This document shows, one piece after another, positions 10,671 to 18,151 of a DNA stretch of 64,000 nt. Origin of the DNA: an uncultured Acidimicrobiales bacterium (GTDB lineage: Bacteria > Actinomycetota > Acidimicrobiia > Acidimicrobiales > SZUA-35); assembly GCA_937922785.1 (NCBI GenBank), contig CALAJQ010000006.1, forward strand, positions 58,156 to 122,155, in the 5' to 3' direction. The stretch's first letter is position 1, and every line of letters begins with the position of its first letter. Both the position numbers and the translations under genes were made by a program. Below the pieces are notes generated by a model. It was not told the DNA's origin, searched no databases, and saw nothing but the letters and a program-made list of their open reading frames with translations.

Positions 10671-10676
10671 TACGAT
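10671..10676 (+). promoter_or_regulatory. -10 hexamer TACGAT, leaderless glpX
   Basis: TACGAT ends seven bases before the ATG at 10684. The position argues against the longer open frame that begins near 10600. Confidence 0.5.
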
Positions 10677-10683
10677 CTTGGAC

Positions 10684-11694
10684 ATGGCTGCAACAGAACG
10701 AATGCTCTCCGGAAGGAACCTAGCTCTTGAGCTGGTTCGAACTACCGAGGCCGCTGCACTAGCTGCATCCCGCTTCGTTGGAGCAGGTGACAAGATTGCC
10801 GCTGACCAGGCTGCAGTGGATGCGATGCGCGACGTCATGAGCGACGTAGATATGAACGGCATCGTTGTCATTGGCGAAGGCGAAAAAGACGAAGCACCGA
10901 TGCTTTACAACGGCGAGTTAGTCGGCACGGGTAACGGTCTAGAAACCGACATTGCAGTTGATCCGATCGACGGCACAACCCTTACTGCGATGGGCCGCGC
11001 CGGCGCTATCGCTGTTATCGCCGTTGCCGACCGGGGAACAATGCTTGACCCTGGGCCTTGTGTCTATATGGACAAGATCGCCGTCGGCCCCGAGGCTGTT
11101 GGTGTAGTAGACATTCGGCTGCCGATTGGACGAAATCTTCAAGCTCTGGCGAAGGTTAAGGGCAAGAAGATCTCCGACCTCACAGCCGTAGTGCTGGCTA
11201 GGCCTCGCCATGATGAACTAGTTGCGGAGATTCGCGAAGCCGGAGCTCGGATCATGATGATCACTGACGGAGACGTTGCTGGAGCTATCGCAACCTGTCT
11301 GCCAGAAAGCGGCGCCGACATCATGTTTGGTGTAGGTGGCACGCCAGAAGGAATCATTGCGGCCTGCGCCATGAAGGCAATGGGTGGCGATCTGCAGGGT
11401 CGCCTAATCGCACGGAACGCCGAAGAGAGGGAAGCTGCTGACGAACAGGGCTATGACTTGGAAAAGATCCTTGGCCTAGATGACCTCGTTAGTTCAAATA
11501 ACTGCTTCTTCGCCGCAACTGGCATTACCTCTGGTGATCTGCTGAAGGGTGTCACCTATGAATCAGGTGTGGCTCAGACACACAGCCTTGTGATGCGCTC
11601 TTCGAGCGGAACCGTTCGACGGATCGATGCGTATCATCGCCTCGACAAGTTGTCGGCAATGAACATCTCAATGCGAGACAACAGCGGCTTCTAG
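10684..11694 (+). CDS. glpX: class II fructose-1,6-bisphosphatase
   Basis: A 336-residue enzyme that hydrolyses fructose 1,6-bisphosphate to fructose 6-phosphate in gluconeogenesis. Li+-sensitive phosphatase motifs are clear: GEGEKD at 64-69 and DPIDGTT at 93-99, both binding catalytic metals. The region '[22 protein letters not shown]' is typical of GlpX. The frame is open upstream to about 10600, but the extra 28 residues are not family-like and the promoter places the start at ATG 10684 (MAATERML). Actinobacteria generally use GlpX as their main FBPase. Confidence 0.93.
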   Translation: MAATERMLSGRNLALELVRTTEAAALAASRFVGAGDKIAADQAAVDAMRDVMSDVDMNGIVVIGEGEKDEAPMLYNGELVGTGNGLETDIAVDPIDGTTLTAMGRAGAIAVIAVADRGTMLDPGPCVYMDKIAVGPEAVGVVDIRLPIGRNLQALAKVKGKKISDLTAVVLARPRHDELVAEIREAGARIMMITDGDVAGAIATCLPESGADIMFGVGGTPEGIIAACAMKAMGGDLQGRLIARNAEEREAADEQGYDLEKILGLDDLVSSNNCFFAATGITSGDLLKGVTYESGVAQTHSLVMRSSSGTVRRIDAYHRLDKLSAMNISMRDNSGF

Positions 11695-11697
11695 CTT

Positions 11698-11732
11698 GCC
11701 GTTTCTCGGCCACGGAGGCCGCCCGACTCACG
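11698..11732 (-). repeat. dispersed hairpin repeat, inverted copy (glpX-ppk2 gap)
   Basis: Read on the minus strand this is AGTCGGGCGGCCTCCGTGGC followed by CGAGAAACGGCAA, nearly identical to the plus-strand copy at 28696-28728 and to the core of the array at 33190-33394. The palindrome CGGCC-TCCGT-GGCCG forms a five-pair hairpin. It lies between converging genes. Confidence 0.7.
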
Positions 11733-11756
11733 CATTCGGGATGCTTACTATCGCTA

Positions 11757-12575
11757 CTAAATTATCTCTATGCCTTGGATGTCTGGGGGAGCGGGCGGGA
11801 ATTGAGGGTTCATATCTTCAAGCGTCTGCACGACAATCTCTGAGATCACCAGGTTTCGATACCACTTGCGATCCGCCGGTATAACAAACCACGGAGCGTC
11901 TTTGGTTGTCGTTTTCATGATGGCGTCTTCGAAGGCATTCATGTACTCGCCCCACTTCTCGCGGTGCTGAAGGTCGCCCTTGTCAAACTTCCAGTTCTTC
12001 TCCGGCTCATCAAGGCGAGCTTGCAAGCGTTCCTTCTGTTCGTCCTTTGAGATATGCAGCATGATCTTGACGATTCGAGTCCCTTCATCGACCAGCATTT
12101 GCTCGAAGTTTTTGATGTGGTTATATCTTTTTGACCAGACTGACTTCGGAGCAAAGTCCAACACTCGAACGATCAGGACGTCCTCGTAGTGGCTCCGGTT
12201 GAAGATTGTGATCTCTCCCTTACGGGGAGTTTGCTGGTGAATGCGCCACAGATAGTCATGCGCCAGCTCTTCCTTGCTAGGTGCCTTGAACGATGCAATC
12301 TTCACCCCGGCTGGGTTGACGCCATCAAAAACCGCACGGATAGTGCCGTCCTTGCCGCCAGCGTCCATAGCCTGCAACACAAACAGAAGGCGCTTGGTGC
12401 CATCGGCATAAAGAGTCTCTTGAAGCTCCTCGATTCGTTTGTTGAGCTTCTTGGTGGCTTTTTCAGCCCCGTCTCGATCGTCAGAGTCCCATCCGATGGT
12501 TTCCCTCGTGTCCCATTCGCCCAGATCTAGCTTCTGACCAGGCTTGATTAGGAACGGCTCAATGTTGAATGACAT
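11757..12575 (-). CDS. polyphosphate kinase 2 family protein (nucleotide phosphotransferase)
   Basis: A 272-residue cytosolic enzyme of the PPK2 family, using polyphosphate to phosphorylate nucleotides or the reverse. The Walker A motif AMDAGGKDGT is at 69-78, FNRSHYEDV at 125-133 is the Walker B-type/lid Arg region, and the C-terminal 'WYRNLVISEIVVQTLEDMNPQFP' is typical of the polyP:nucleotide phosphotransferase subgroup of about 270-300 residues. Whether it takes AMP, ADP or both cannot be decided here. TACGCT ends six bases before the ATG, indicating a leaderless message. Confidence 0.9.
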   Translation of the reverse strand: MSFNIEPFLIKPGQKLDLGEWDTRETIGWDSDDRDGAEKATKKLNKRIEELQETLYADGTKRLLFVLQAMDAGGKDGTIRAVFDGVNPAGVKIASFKAPSKEELAHDYLWRIHQQTPRKGEITIFNRSHYEDVLIVRVLDFAPKSVWSKRYNHIKNFEQMLVDEGTRIVKIMLHISKDEQKERLQARLDEPEKNWKFDKGDLQHREKWGEYMNAFEDAIMKTTTKDAPWFVIPADRKWYRNLVISEIVVQTLEDMNPQFPPAPPDIQGIEII

Positions 12576-12581
12576 GCACCT

Positions 12582-12587
12582 AGCGTA
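12582..12587 (-). promoter_or_regulatory. -10 hexamer TACGCT, leaderless ppk2
   Basis: TACGCT on the minus strand ends six bases before the ATG at 12575. Confidence 0.5.
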
Positions 12588-12635
12588 GTTGGGGACTCAA
12601 CGTAGTTGGATATGTCATTAGAAGCCGTGGTTGGG

Positions 12636-12641
12636 TACTCT
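12636..12641 (+). promoter_or_regulatory. -10 hexamer TACTCT upstream of J-domain gene
   Basis: TACTCT ends eight bases before the GTG at 12650; the intervening bases are a G-run that could also serve as a weak ribosome-binding site. Confidence 0.4.
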
Positions 12642-12649
12642 GGGGGGTT

Positions 12650-13360
12650 GTGATCGTTGCCGAGTTGGAGATCTACCACTCCCGCCCAATTGCTCCCACT
12701 CGCCGACTGGCATTGGGTTCGCGTAATCTGCCTGTCGACCCCGCTCCGGGAGCCGGTGGTCTACTTCTGGCGGGCATAGTCGCTAACTTCGCTCCCGAGG
12801 TTTCTAGCGATCTCAGGGAAGATCTTGTGGACGTGCTCGAGTTGCTCCACGCTGGCATGAAGGTCGTTCAACCCCGAGTTCGTCATCGTTATCAGTCAGA
12901 CAACGTGGGACTGCTAAGAAGCCAGCACAGCCTGGTTTCCAATGGCTCCTCGCTGGACTTCAATTTCGATTCAGAGCTTGGCCTGCCAGTTCAGCAAGTT
13001 CTTGGAGCTCTCTACGCCGCCGGTTCTTTCCCGATTGAGCTGCGACGCCCAGTGCTGGATGCCTGCCGAAACGCTTTGGTTTGGGGCCGCCCGGTTGATG
13101 CACTTTTTATTTCCGATGTCATGGGCGGCGGCGAAGCTTCCCTAATGGACTTGCGGTCATGGAACGACCCAGTCAGTTGGGCCCTTGATGTACTGGGCCT
13201 TGACGGCAACCCTGACGACACTCCGTCGAAGCGGGCCGTTCAACGCAAGTTCCGTTCGCTGCTACGTGAGGCCCATCCAGACCACGGCGGCGAAGGTGAT
13301 GACGCAGCAGCCCGAATCGCTGAGCTGACCCAGGCTCGCGACGTTCTAACTTCGGTCTGA
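12650..13360 (+). CDS. J-domain-containing protein
   Basis: A 236-residue protein whose C-terminal 60 residues form a J domain: WALDVLGLDGNP, a basic helix RAVQRKFRSLLREA, the invariant HPD at 209-211, then an acidic linker and the helix RIAELTQARDVL. J domains stimulate the ATPase of DnaK-type chaperones. The first 170 residues have no recognised domain and no Gly/Phe-rich or zinc-finger region, so it is not DnaJ itself. J domains are usually N-terminal; the C-terminal position suggests the N-terminal part recruits a specific client. The GTG start follows a promoter-like hexamer. Confidence 0.75.
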   Translation: MIVAELEIYHSRPIAPTRRLALGSRNLPVDPAPGAGGLLLAGIVANFAPEVSSDLREDLVDVLELLHAGMKVVQPRVRHRYQSDNVGLLRSQHSLVSNGSSLDFNFDSELGLPVQQVLGALYAAGSFPIELRRPVLDACRNALVWGRPVDALFISDVMGGGEASLMDLRSWNDPVSWALDVLGLDGNPDDTPSKRAVQRKFRSLLREAHPDHGGEGDDAAARIAELTQARDVLTSV

Positions 13361-13376
13361 CTTCGGCTCCAGCCCG

Positions 13377-13398
13377 GCGGACAAGCCCATAAGTCCGC
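13377..13398. terminator. hairpin between converging J-domain and MFS genes
   Basis: GCGGAC (13377-13382) and GTCCGC (13393-13398) form a six-pair stem with a ten-base loop, touching the MFS stop codon. No T-run follows, so termination activity is only inferred from position. Confidence 0.35.
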
Positions 13399-14909
13399 TA
13401 TTGCGAACTGAGTTTCGGATCGCTCGGATTGAACTCTTCCAATTCTTTGGAGGCGGTGTCGGGGAACACAAAGAACAACAGCAGAGCGGCGATCACCGGA
13501 CCCACCAACAAGATTGGAATGGCCACGCCCAGCCCGCCGATGCGCTCGGCAAGTCGCCCCGCGATAAGCAGGCCGAACGCGCTACCGGCAACGCCGATGA
13601 CATCCAGCCAGGCTCCGATTCGGGCTCTGGATCTTGTGGGGAACAGTTCGGCTTGGAAGCCCCTCATAGCGGGAACGGCTGCTCCGAGAAGCAGTACGCC
13701 GATGGTTGCAAACATCCACAAGAATGCACCGTCGGACCGATACACCATGGCCGAGGCGATCGAACCGCCCAGGACGCCAAACGCAGCGATATGACGTCGT
13801 CCCTTTCGATCGGCCACCCAACCCGCAACCAAGATCGCAAGGCCGCCAGGTAGCGACACAACCAACCGGAACAGGCTGATGTCTCCTGCGTCCATCTGCA
13901 GGTCGCCTCGTAGGTACTCGTTCTGAAGCTGTGAAGCGGGCGACGCAAAGACGAGGAGCATAAAGAAAGTGACCAACAACATCGTTAACCGTCGGCGGTT
14001 AACGATGTCAGGCGCTCCAGCCTCGGTGGCAGCTTTGAACCTTTGGGTTTCTGGCAACAGTCGCGCCAGCCACCACAGAACAGGCAGAAACACAACCGGC
14101 AAGATGTACAGGATGCGCCAGCCTCCGGGTCCCGTATCGGCCAGCGGCAGAATCCAAATGACCATGCCCGAACCCAGCGCTGCGAAGGCCGTCAAGATCG
14201 CCAGTATGAACGTTCGCATAGTGGCCGGAACTTCTTCGACTGCGGCCAAAGTCACCAAGGTGGCAAGACCAGTGGTTAGACCACGAGCGACAGCTTGGGT
14301 GATTCCCAAAGTAACCAGCGAACCGGAGAGTGACCCCAGCATGGTGAACACGATCGCTCCGACCATGAAGCCAATGAGCAGTGGTCGTCGACCAAGCCGA
14401 TCTGCCCGGCGTAAGAAAAGCAGGGCAACCAGCACACCAATGCGAATGGCGGCCAGCGTGTCAGACTGGGCCCTTTGTGATGCTTCGAACTCAGCCGAGG
14501 CGAACGTGATCGTCTGGCCGATAATCGTGCCCAGGTATCCGCCGATTATGGCCAGCACGGCAAGCAGCGAAATGAGGGTTGTTGTGCGTGCGCTAACTAC
14601 TTCAGCGGGCCACCACCATCGAGCTCTCGGGGTTCGATCAGGCTCAGCCAGGGCCTTGCGCATTAGGCGATGCATGAGGGGCCACCACAATGGTGTTGCC
14701 ATGCGAAAATCAGTTTGCTCTCTGATCGCCACAGAACCGTCGGCCTGTTCTGTGAGATCTAGGGTCCGCCGGTAGGTCTTGAACGGGCCTTCAACCTGGG
14801 TGAAGACCCCAGGCTCGCTTTCAGTCTCTGTGAGCAGATCGAATCGGGGGCTGGCCACAACTTCGGCCGTGGCGCGGTCAGCTACAAACTCATTGACTAG
14901 TTGGGTCAT
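13398..14909 (-). CDS. MFS transporter with soluble N-terminal SRPBCC-like extension
   Basis: A 503-residue protein. Residues from about 105 onward form an 11-12 helix major facilitator, with the inter-helix motif RRADRLGRRPLL after the second or third helix and GWVADRKGRRH in the second half. The first ~95 residues are hydrophilic and unusual: strands 'FTQVEGPFKTYRRTLDLTE' and 'SVAIREQTDFRMA' followed by the helix PLWWPLMHRLMRKAL resemble the last part of an SRPBCC domain. Substrate is unknown. The ATG overlaps the stop of the small upstream gene in TGATG, so the two are translationally coupled. The fusion is reported as seen; domain identity is an inference. Confidence 0.8.
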   Translation of the reverse strand: MTQLVNEFVADRATAEVVASPRFDLLTETESEPGVFTQVEGPFKTYRRTLDLTEQADGSVAIREQTDFRMATPLWWPLMHRLMRKALAEPDRTPRARWWWPAEVVSARTTTLISLLAVLAIIGGYLGTIIGQTITFASAEFEASQRAQSDTLAAIRIGVLVALLFLRRADRLGRRPLLIGFMVGAIVFTMLGSLSGSLVTLGITQAVARGLTTGLATLVTLAAVEEVPATMRTFILAILTAFAALGSGMVIWILPLADTGPGGWRILYILPVVFLPVLWWLARLLPETQRFKAATEAGAPDIVNRRRLTMLLVTFFMLLVFASPASQLQNEYLRGDLQMDAGDISLFRLVVSLPGGLAILVAGWVADRKGRRHIAAFGVLGGSIASAMVYRSDGAFLWMFATIGVLLLGAAVPAMRGFQAELFPTRSRARIGAWLDVIGVAGSAFGLLIAGRLAERIGGLGVAIPILLVGPVIAALLLFFVFPDTASKELEEFNPSDPKLSSQ

Positions 14910-15106
14910 CAGGCGTTGTTTTGCTCTTCGGCTGCCTGTTCGGCCAACTTGGCCGCGACCCGACGGTTAGCGATCCAGAGCAACAATGCAATCACCGCTA
15001 GTGGTCCACCGACCAGCAATATTTCGTCCCAACCGCCTTGGTGAGCCAAAATTGGTGCAGATAGGACCCCAGAATGGAATAAAGAGGGGTTCTTCTGACC
15101 TGTCAT
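14909..15106 (-). CDS. small single-pass membrane protein
   Basis: A 65-residue protein with one hydrophobic helix (about 28-45, ILLVGGPLAVIALLLWIA) followed by a basic turn NRRVAAK and an acidic-polar tail. No family was recognised. The reading frame is open further upstream, but ATG at 15106 is chosen because TATCCT ends six bases before it. Its stop overlaps the MFS start by one base, so it probably acts with, or couples translation of, that transporter. Confidence 0.6.
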   Translation of the reverse strand: MTGQKNPSLFHSGVLSAPILAHQGGWDEILLVGGPLAVIALLLWIANRRVAAKLAEQAAEEQNNA

Positions 15107-15112
15107 GGGTAC

Positions 15113-15118
15113 AGGATA
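15113..15118 (-). promoter_or_regulatory. -10 hexamer TATCCT, leaderless small membrane protein/MFS operon
   Basis: TATCCT on the minus strand ends six bases before the ATG at 15106 and would drive both the small gene and the MFS gene. Confidence 0.5.
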
Positions 15119-15155
15119 GAGCTGTACTGTCGAGTCAGCGGTTAAGGAGCGCACA

Positions 15156-15443
15156 GTGCTTAGTGCAGAAGAGTTCGAGACAAAGATAAGTGCAATCATC
15201 GATGTGATCCGTCCTGCGATTCAAGCCGACGACGGAGACATCTTCCTGCGAAGTGTGAATCAGGAGACCGGCGTGGTGTCGGTGGAATTGGTGGGCGCGT
15301 GTATCAGTTGTCCGGTGTCCAGTTCAACACTTAACGACGGCATCGAGAAGATCTTGAAAGCCCGGGTAGAGGGTGTCACTGAAGTAATCCACGTAGGTGC
15401 TCCTTTGGCCGGGGCCGACACTGGCACAGCAGTCACTCTCTAG
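15156..15443 (+). CDS. NifU C-terminal-domain iron-sulfur scaffold protein
   Basis: A 95-residue stand-alone NifU C-terminal (Nfu) domain. The conserved opening helix ISAIIDVIRPAIQADDGDI and the cluster-binding pair C49-I-S-C52 followed by P are present. Nfu proteins carry a [4Fe-4S] cluster at a dimer interface and deliver it to client enzymes. The GTG start is supported by the ribosome-binding site AAGGAG about eight bases upstream. A strong hairpin follows the stop. Confidence 0.9.
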   Translation: MLSAEEFETKISAIIDVIRPAIQADDGDIFLRSVNQETGVVSVELVGACISCPVSSSTLNDGIEKILKARVEGVTEVIHVGAPLAGADTGTAVTL

Positions 15444-15454
15444 AAAAAGCAGAA

Positions 15455-15480
15455 ACCACCAGGACCGAAGTCCTGGTGGT
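15455..15480. terminator. bidirectional intrinsic terminator between nfu and mscL
   Basis: ACCACCAGGAC pairs perfectly with GTCCTGGTGGT over 11 base pairs around a CGAA loop. On the minus strand it is followed by TTTCTGCTTTTT, giving a classical T-tract for mscL; on the plus strand it closes the nfu transcript. This is the clearest terminator in the window. Confidence 0.85.
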
Positions 15481-15512
15481 CTCAAGTCAGCTAATAGCTG
15501 CAGATTCTGGAT

Positions 15513-15893
15513 TTAGCCGCGTGCTAGTGAGTCACGGATTTCAGTGAGAAGGTCCTCAGCTGATGGGCTGTCGTCCTCTGGCTCTGGTGGGTTGGCCCTG
15601 TTGTAGGCCTTAACCAGCATGAATATGACAAGAGCAATCAAGATGAAACCGATTACCACGGTTAGCCATGAGCCGTACTGGATAGCTGCCTCGTTGCCGT
15701 CAGCATCTACTCCGCCTAGGCCGATCTTTAGTTCGCTGAAGTCGGGCTTGCCGAAGATGCGGGCCACGATCGGCATGATCATGAAGTCGACGAGGCCTTG
15801 CACGACGGGGGCAAAAGCTAGAGCCATGATCAGGCCTACGGCGGCTTCGAATACGCCACCCTTGTTGATAAATTCTTTGAACTCGCTAATCAT
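15513..15893 (-). CDS. mscL: large-conductance mechanosensitive channel
   Basis: A 126-residue two-helix channel that opens under membrane tension in hypo-osmotic shock. The N-terminal amphipathic segment MISEFKEFINKG and first pore helix (AAVGLIMALAFAPVVQGLVDFMIMPIV) match MscL, and the second helix (about 73-92) ends in VKAYNR. The acidic C-terminal helix EDLLTEIRDSLA forms the cytosolic bundle. The frame is open to 16001, but ATG at 15893 has the ribosome-binding site AAGGGAGA and matches the family start. Confidence 0.93.
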   Translation of the reverse strand: MISEFKEFINKGGVFEAAVGLIMALAFAPVVQGLVDFMIMPIVARIFGKPDFSELKIGLGGVDADGNEAAIQYGSWLTVVIGFILIALVIFMLVKAYNRANPPEPEDDSPSAEDLLTEIRDSLARG

Positions 15894-16030
15894 TTCTGTC
15901 TCCCTTTGGGCGTCTATTTGGCTGACGCAAACTAGCCGGTCATTGTAGAACAAAGGTGGGATACTTCGCACATGACTATCACTCTGGGTGGTTTGCAACA
16001 TCTTGAAGTGCTGGTCGATTCGATCTGTAG

Positions 16031-16645
16031 CTAGCTGTGGTTACCCGGCGTTGCGTGAACTTTTAGCGACAAGAACTTGATTGGGAGTTCCAACAGAGTC
16101 GTTGGGCCGTGGGCGACTTCGCCGTGTAGTTGCATCGTGTCGCCCTTCTTTAACACGTAGCGCTTGGCCCCGTACCCGTACTCGACCTTGCCTTCGATCA
16201 TGTATATGAACTCAACGCCGCCATGTTGGAACAGCGGGAAGACCTCGCCTGGTTTGGTAATTGTTACCAACACCGGTTCGATTTCACGCACTGGGCCCCG
16301 TAGCGCTCCCAAGTCGTGATAGGTGCGGCCTTTGCCGCCGCCTTCATGCGCGATCTCAAGTCCCTTGCCCGCAGGAACGATCACCGCGTCGTGTTCTTCG
16401 TCTAGACCACGAAAGAACGCAGTGAACGGGACCCCGGCTGCATTGGCCAAGTTGGTGAGGGTGCCGAGGCTGGGCGAGGTCTGGCCGTTCTCAATTTTGG
16501 ACAACATGCCCAGCGACAACTCTGCTTGTTCGGCGAATCTTTCCATAGTCAACCCAAGGCCAAGCCGTAGTTCGCGTACGCGAAGCCCGACAATTCTGCA
16601 GACCTCGTCAGAGGTCAGTTGGGCTGTTCCCATGTTTTCAAGCAC
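16031..16645 (-). CDS. XRE-family transcriptional regulator with cupin domain
   Basis: A 204-residue regulator. Residues about 16-75 form a helix-turn-helix of the XRE type (RVRELRLGLGLTMERFAEQAELSLGMLSKIENGQTSPSLGTL); residues about 115-200 form a cupin barrel (EVFPLFQHGGVEFIYMIEGKVEYGYG), probably binding a small effector. Such regulators are found with glutamine synthetase-like and polyamine genes (PuuR type). It lies 15 bases after the type III glutamine synthetase gene and probably controls the divergent promoter region at 18044-18151. The start is GTG 16645 or ATG 16633. Confidence 0.85.
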   Translation of the reverse strand: MLENMGTAQLTSDEVCRIVGLRVRELRLGLGLTMERFAEQAELSLGMLSKIENGQTSPSLGTLTNLANAAGVPFTAFFRGLDEEHDAVIVPAGKGLEIAHEGGGKGRTYHDLGALRGPVREIEPVLVTITKPGEVFPLFQHGGVEFIYMIEGKVEYGYGAKRYVLKKGDTMQLHGEVAHGPTTLLELPIKFLSLKVHATPGNHS

Positions 16646-16660
16646 TTTTAGCGACGTTCT

Positions 16661-18043
16661 CTAGAAGAGCGTTAGGTATTTTCGGATTTCGCCTGTCGTC
16701 ACCTGATGGTGATGGGCCATGAACTCTTTCTTCTTCTGCTCAGCGAAGTAGTGGCTGTAGGGGCCTGTCGGAGTCATGCCGAGTCCTTCGGCCAAGACTT
16801 TGTTTGTTTTTAAGTTCTCTGCCGCATGCAACAACGTGGGCGGAAGCGTTTCGATGCCTCGGGCTGCAACTTCTTCAGGGGTGGCAGCAAACAGGTTTGA
16901 GGTGTTTACTTCGCCCGGGTCCATATTGTTGTCAACGCCGTCTAGTCCGCAAGCCAACATGGCAGCGAACATCAGGTACGGGTTAGCCGCGCCGTCACCA
17001 AGGCGAACTTCAAGCCGGTCCGGTTCTGGCACGCGAATCATCTGGGTTCGGTTGTTGCCACCGAAGGCGGCATAAGCCGGGGCCCACGTTGCGCCCGAGT
17101 CCGGTGCCCCAACGCCCATTCGTTTGTAGGAGTTCACGATCGGACACGCCACTGCAACTAGGGCCGGAGCGTGTTGGATTAGCCCGCCCGCAAACTGATA
17201 AGCCAACTCACTGAGCCCCAGACCTTTGCTGTCGGTGGTTTCTGGGTTGTCTCCGCCGACGAACAGTGGTTCGTCAGTGTCGGCTGACCACAAACTGAGG
17301 TGAGCGTGTAGCCCGTTGCCAGTTTTGTTGGTGAACGGCTTGGGCATGAACGTTGCGTAGCGTCCGTCACGTTCGGCCATAGTGTGGATCATCAGACGAA
17401 AGAGAACGAGGCGATCTGCGGTGGTTAGGGCATCGGCATATTGCCAGTTCTGTTCGAACTGGCCGTTGGCATCCTCGTGATCGTTGGCGTAGTTGCCCCA
17501 ACCCATGGCGTTCATGTTGTGTGACACCTCGGTGAGGTGGGGGAGCATGCGAGTCAGGCCCTTGGCGTCATAACAAGGCAGGTCGCCAACGTCGCGTTCG
17601 TCAGCCACCGAGATTGATCCGTCGTCGTTCAGAACAACAAGCGAGTACTCGGCTTCAACGCCAGTCTTTAGAACAAGGTTTCGCTCGGCTAGTTGGGCAA
17701 GTGCTTTACGCAAGATCACCCGAGGGGCATAGGGCCACGGCTCGCCGAGGACGGTCGGGTCACACTGCATCGCTGCCACGTTTGGCTGCCATGGCAACTG
17801 CGTGTAGGAGGCCGGGTCCGGTATCGCCAGCATGTCTGGGCTGGACGGGTCTTGGCCCATCGGTCCTGATGCGAACCCGGCAAACCCAGCGCCGTCAGTC
17901 ATCAAACCTTCGAGAGCATTCACCGGTACTAACTTTGCACACGCCTTGCCATGCATCTCGACGTACATGGCGTAGATGAACTCGACACCGTCATCCTTGA
18001 TGCGCTTAGCGATGTCGGTGATCGCTGCTTCTGTGTTGGTCAT
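16661..18043 (-). CDS. glnT: type III glutamine synthetase-like ligase (GlnT / gamma-glutamylmethylamide synthetase family)
   Basis: A 460-residue ATP-dependent ligase of the glutamine synthetase superfamily. The metal-binding VEAEYSLVVL, the HAHLSLWS motif, 'RTQMIRVPEPDRLEVRLGDGAANPYL' near the C-terminus and the N-terminal FIYAMYVEMHGKACAKLVPV are all typical of the GSIII/GlnT group that also contains gamma-glutamylmethylamide synthetase (GmaS). Pairing with split glutamate-synthase genes across the promoter favours a GmaS- or GlnT-type role, joining glutamate to ammonia or methylamine. Which substrate is used cannot be told from sequence. The frame is open to 18100, but the extra 19 residues are not family-like and ATG 18043 has GGGGG upstream. 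Confidence 0.85.
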   Translation of the reverse strand: MTNTEAAITDIAKRIKDDGVEFIYAMYVEMHGKACAKLVPVNALEGLMTDGAGFAGFASGPMGQDPSSPDMLAIPDPASYTQLPWQPNVAAMQCDPTVLGEPWPYAPRVILRKALAQLAERNLVLKTGVEAEYSLVVLNDDGSISVADERDVGDLPCYDAKGLTRMLPHLTEVSHNMNAMGWGNYANDHEDANGQFEQNWQYADALTTADRLVLFRLMIHTMAERDGRYATFMPKPFTNKTGNGLHAHLSLWSADTDEPLFVGGDNPETTDSKGLGLSELAYQFAGGLIQHAPALVAVACPIVNSYKRMGVGAPDSGATWAPAYAAFGGNNRTQMIRVPEPDRLEVRLGDGAANPYLMFAAMLACGLDGVDNNMDPGEVNTSNLFAATPEEVAARGIETLPPTLLHAAENLKTNKVLAEGLGMTPTGPYSHYFAEQKKKEFMAHHHQVTTGEIRKYLTLF

Positions 18044-18098
18044 TTGCGAACCCCCAGGTCTCGTCCGAGGCCCCACATTAGCCCCGCGAACAGATTCC

Positions 18099-18104
18099 AC
18101 TCTA
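18099..18104 (-). promoter_or_regulatory. candidate -10 TAGAGT for glnT-xre
   Basis: On the minus strand TAGAGT directly follows the palindrome at 18105-18121, predicting a leader of roughly 50 bases before the ATG at 18043. The palindrome would then lie between -10 and -35. Confidence 0.35.
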
Positions 18105-18121
18105 GGTGAAGGACTTTCACC
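18105..18121. promoter_or_regulatory. palindromic operator candidate GGTGAA-N5-TTCACC
   Basis: Perfect six-base inverted arms GGTGAA and TTCACC around GGACT lie in the 108-base gap between glnT and the divergent glutamate-synthase-domain operon. The right arm is exactly 17 bases upstream of the plus-strand -10 (18139-18144), so it overlays that promoter's -35 position; the left arm abuts the minus-strand -10. A dimeric regulator such as the adjacent XRE-cupin protein could control both directions from this site. Confidence 0.5.
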
Positions 18122-18138
18122 ATTGTCAAAAGACCCGA

Positions 18139-18144
18139 TATCGT
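18139..18144 (+). promoter_or_regulatory. -10 hexamer TATCGT, leaderless mgsA-like gene
   Basis: TATCGT ends seven bases before the ATG at 18152 and is 17 bases downstream of the palindrome's right arm. Confidence 0.5.
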
Positions 18145-18151
18145 GAGGCCC

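Noticed and set aside
13969..14775. 268-codon open frame antisense to the MFS transporter
   Set aside because: Shadow of membrane-protein codons; no start signal, no domain.
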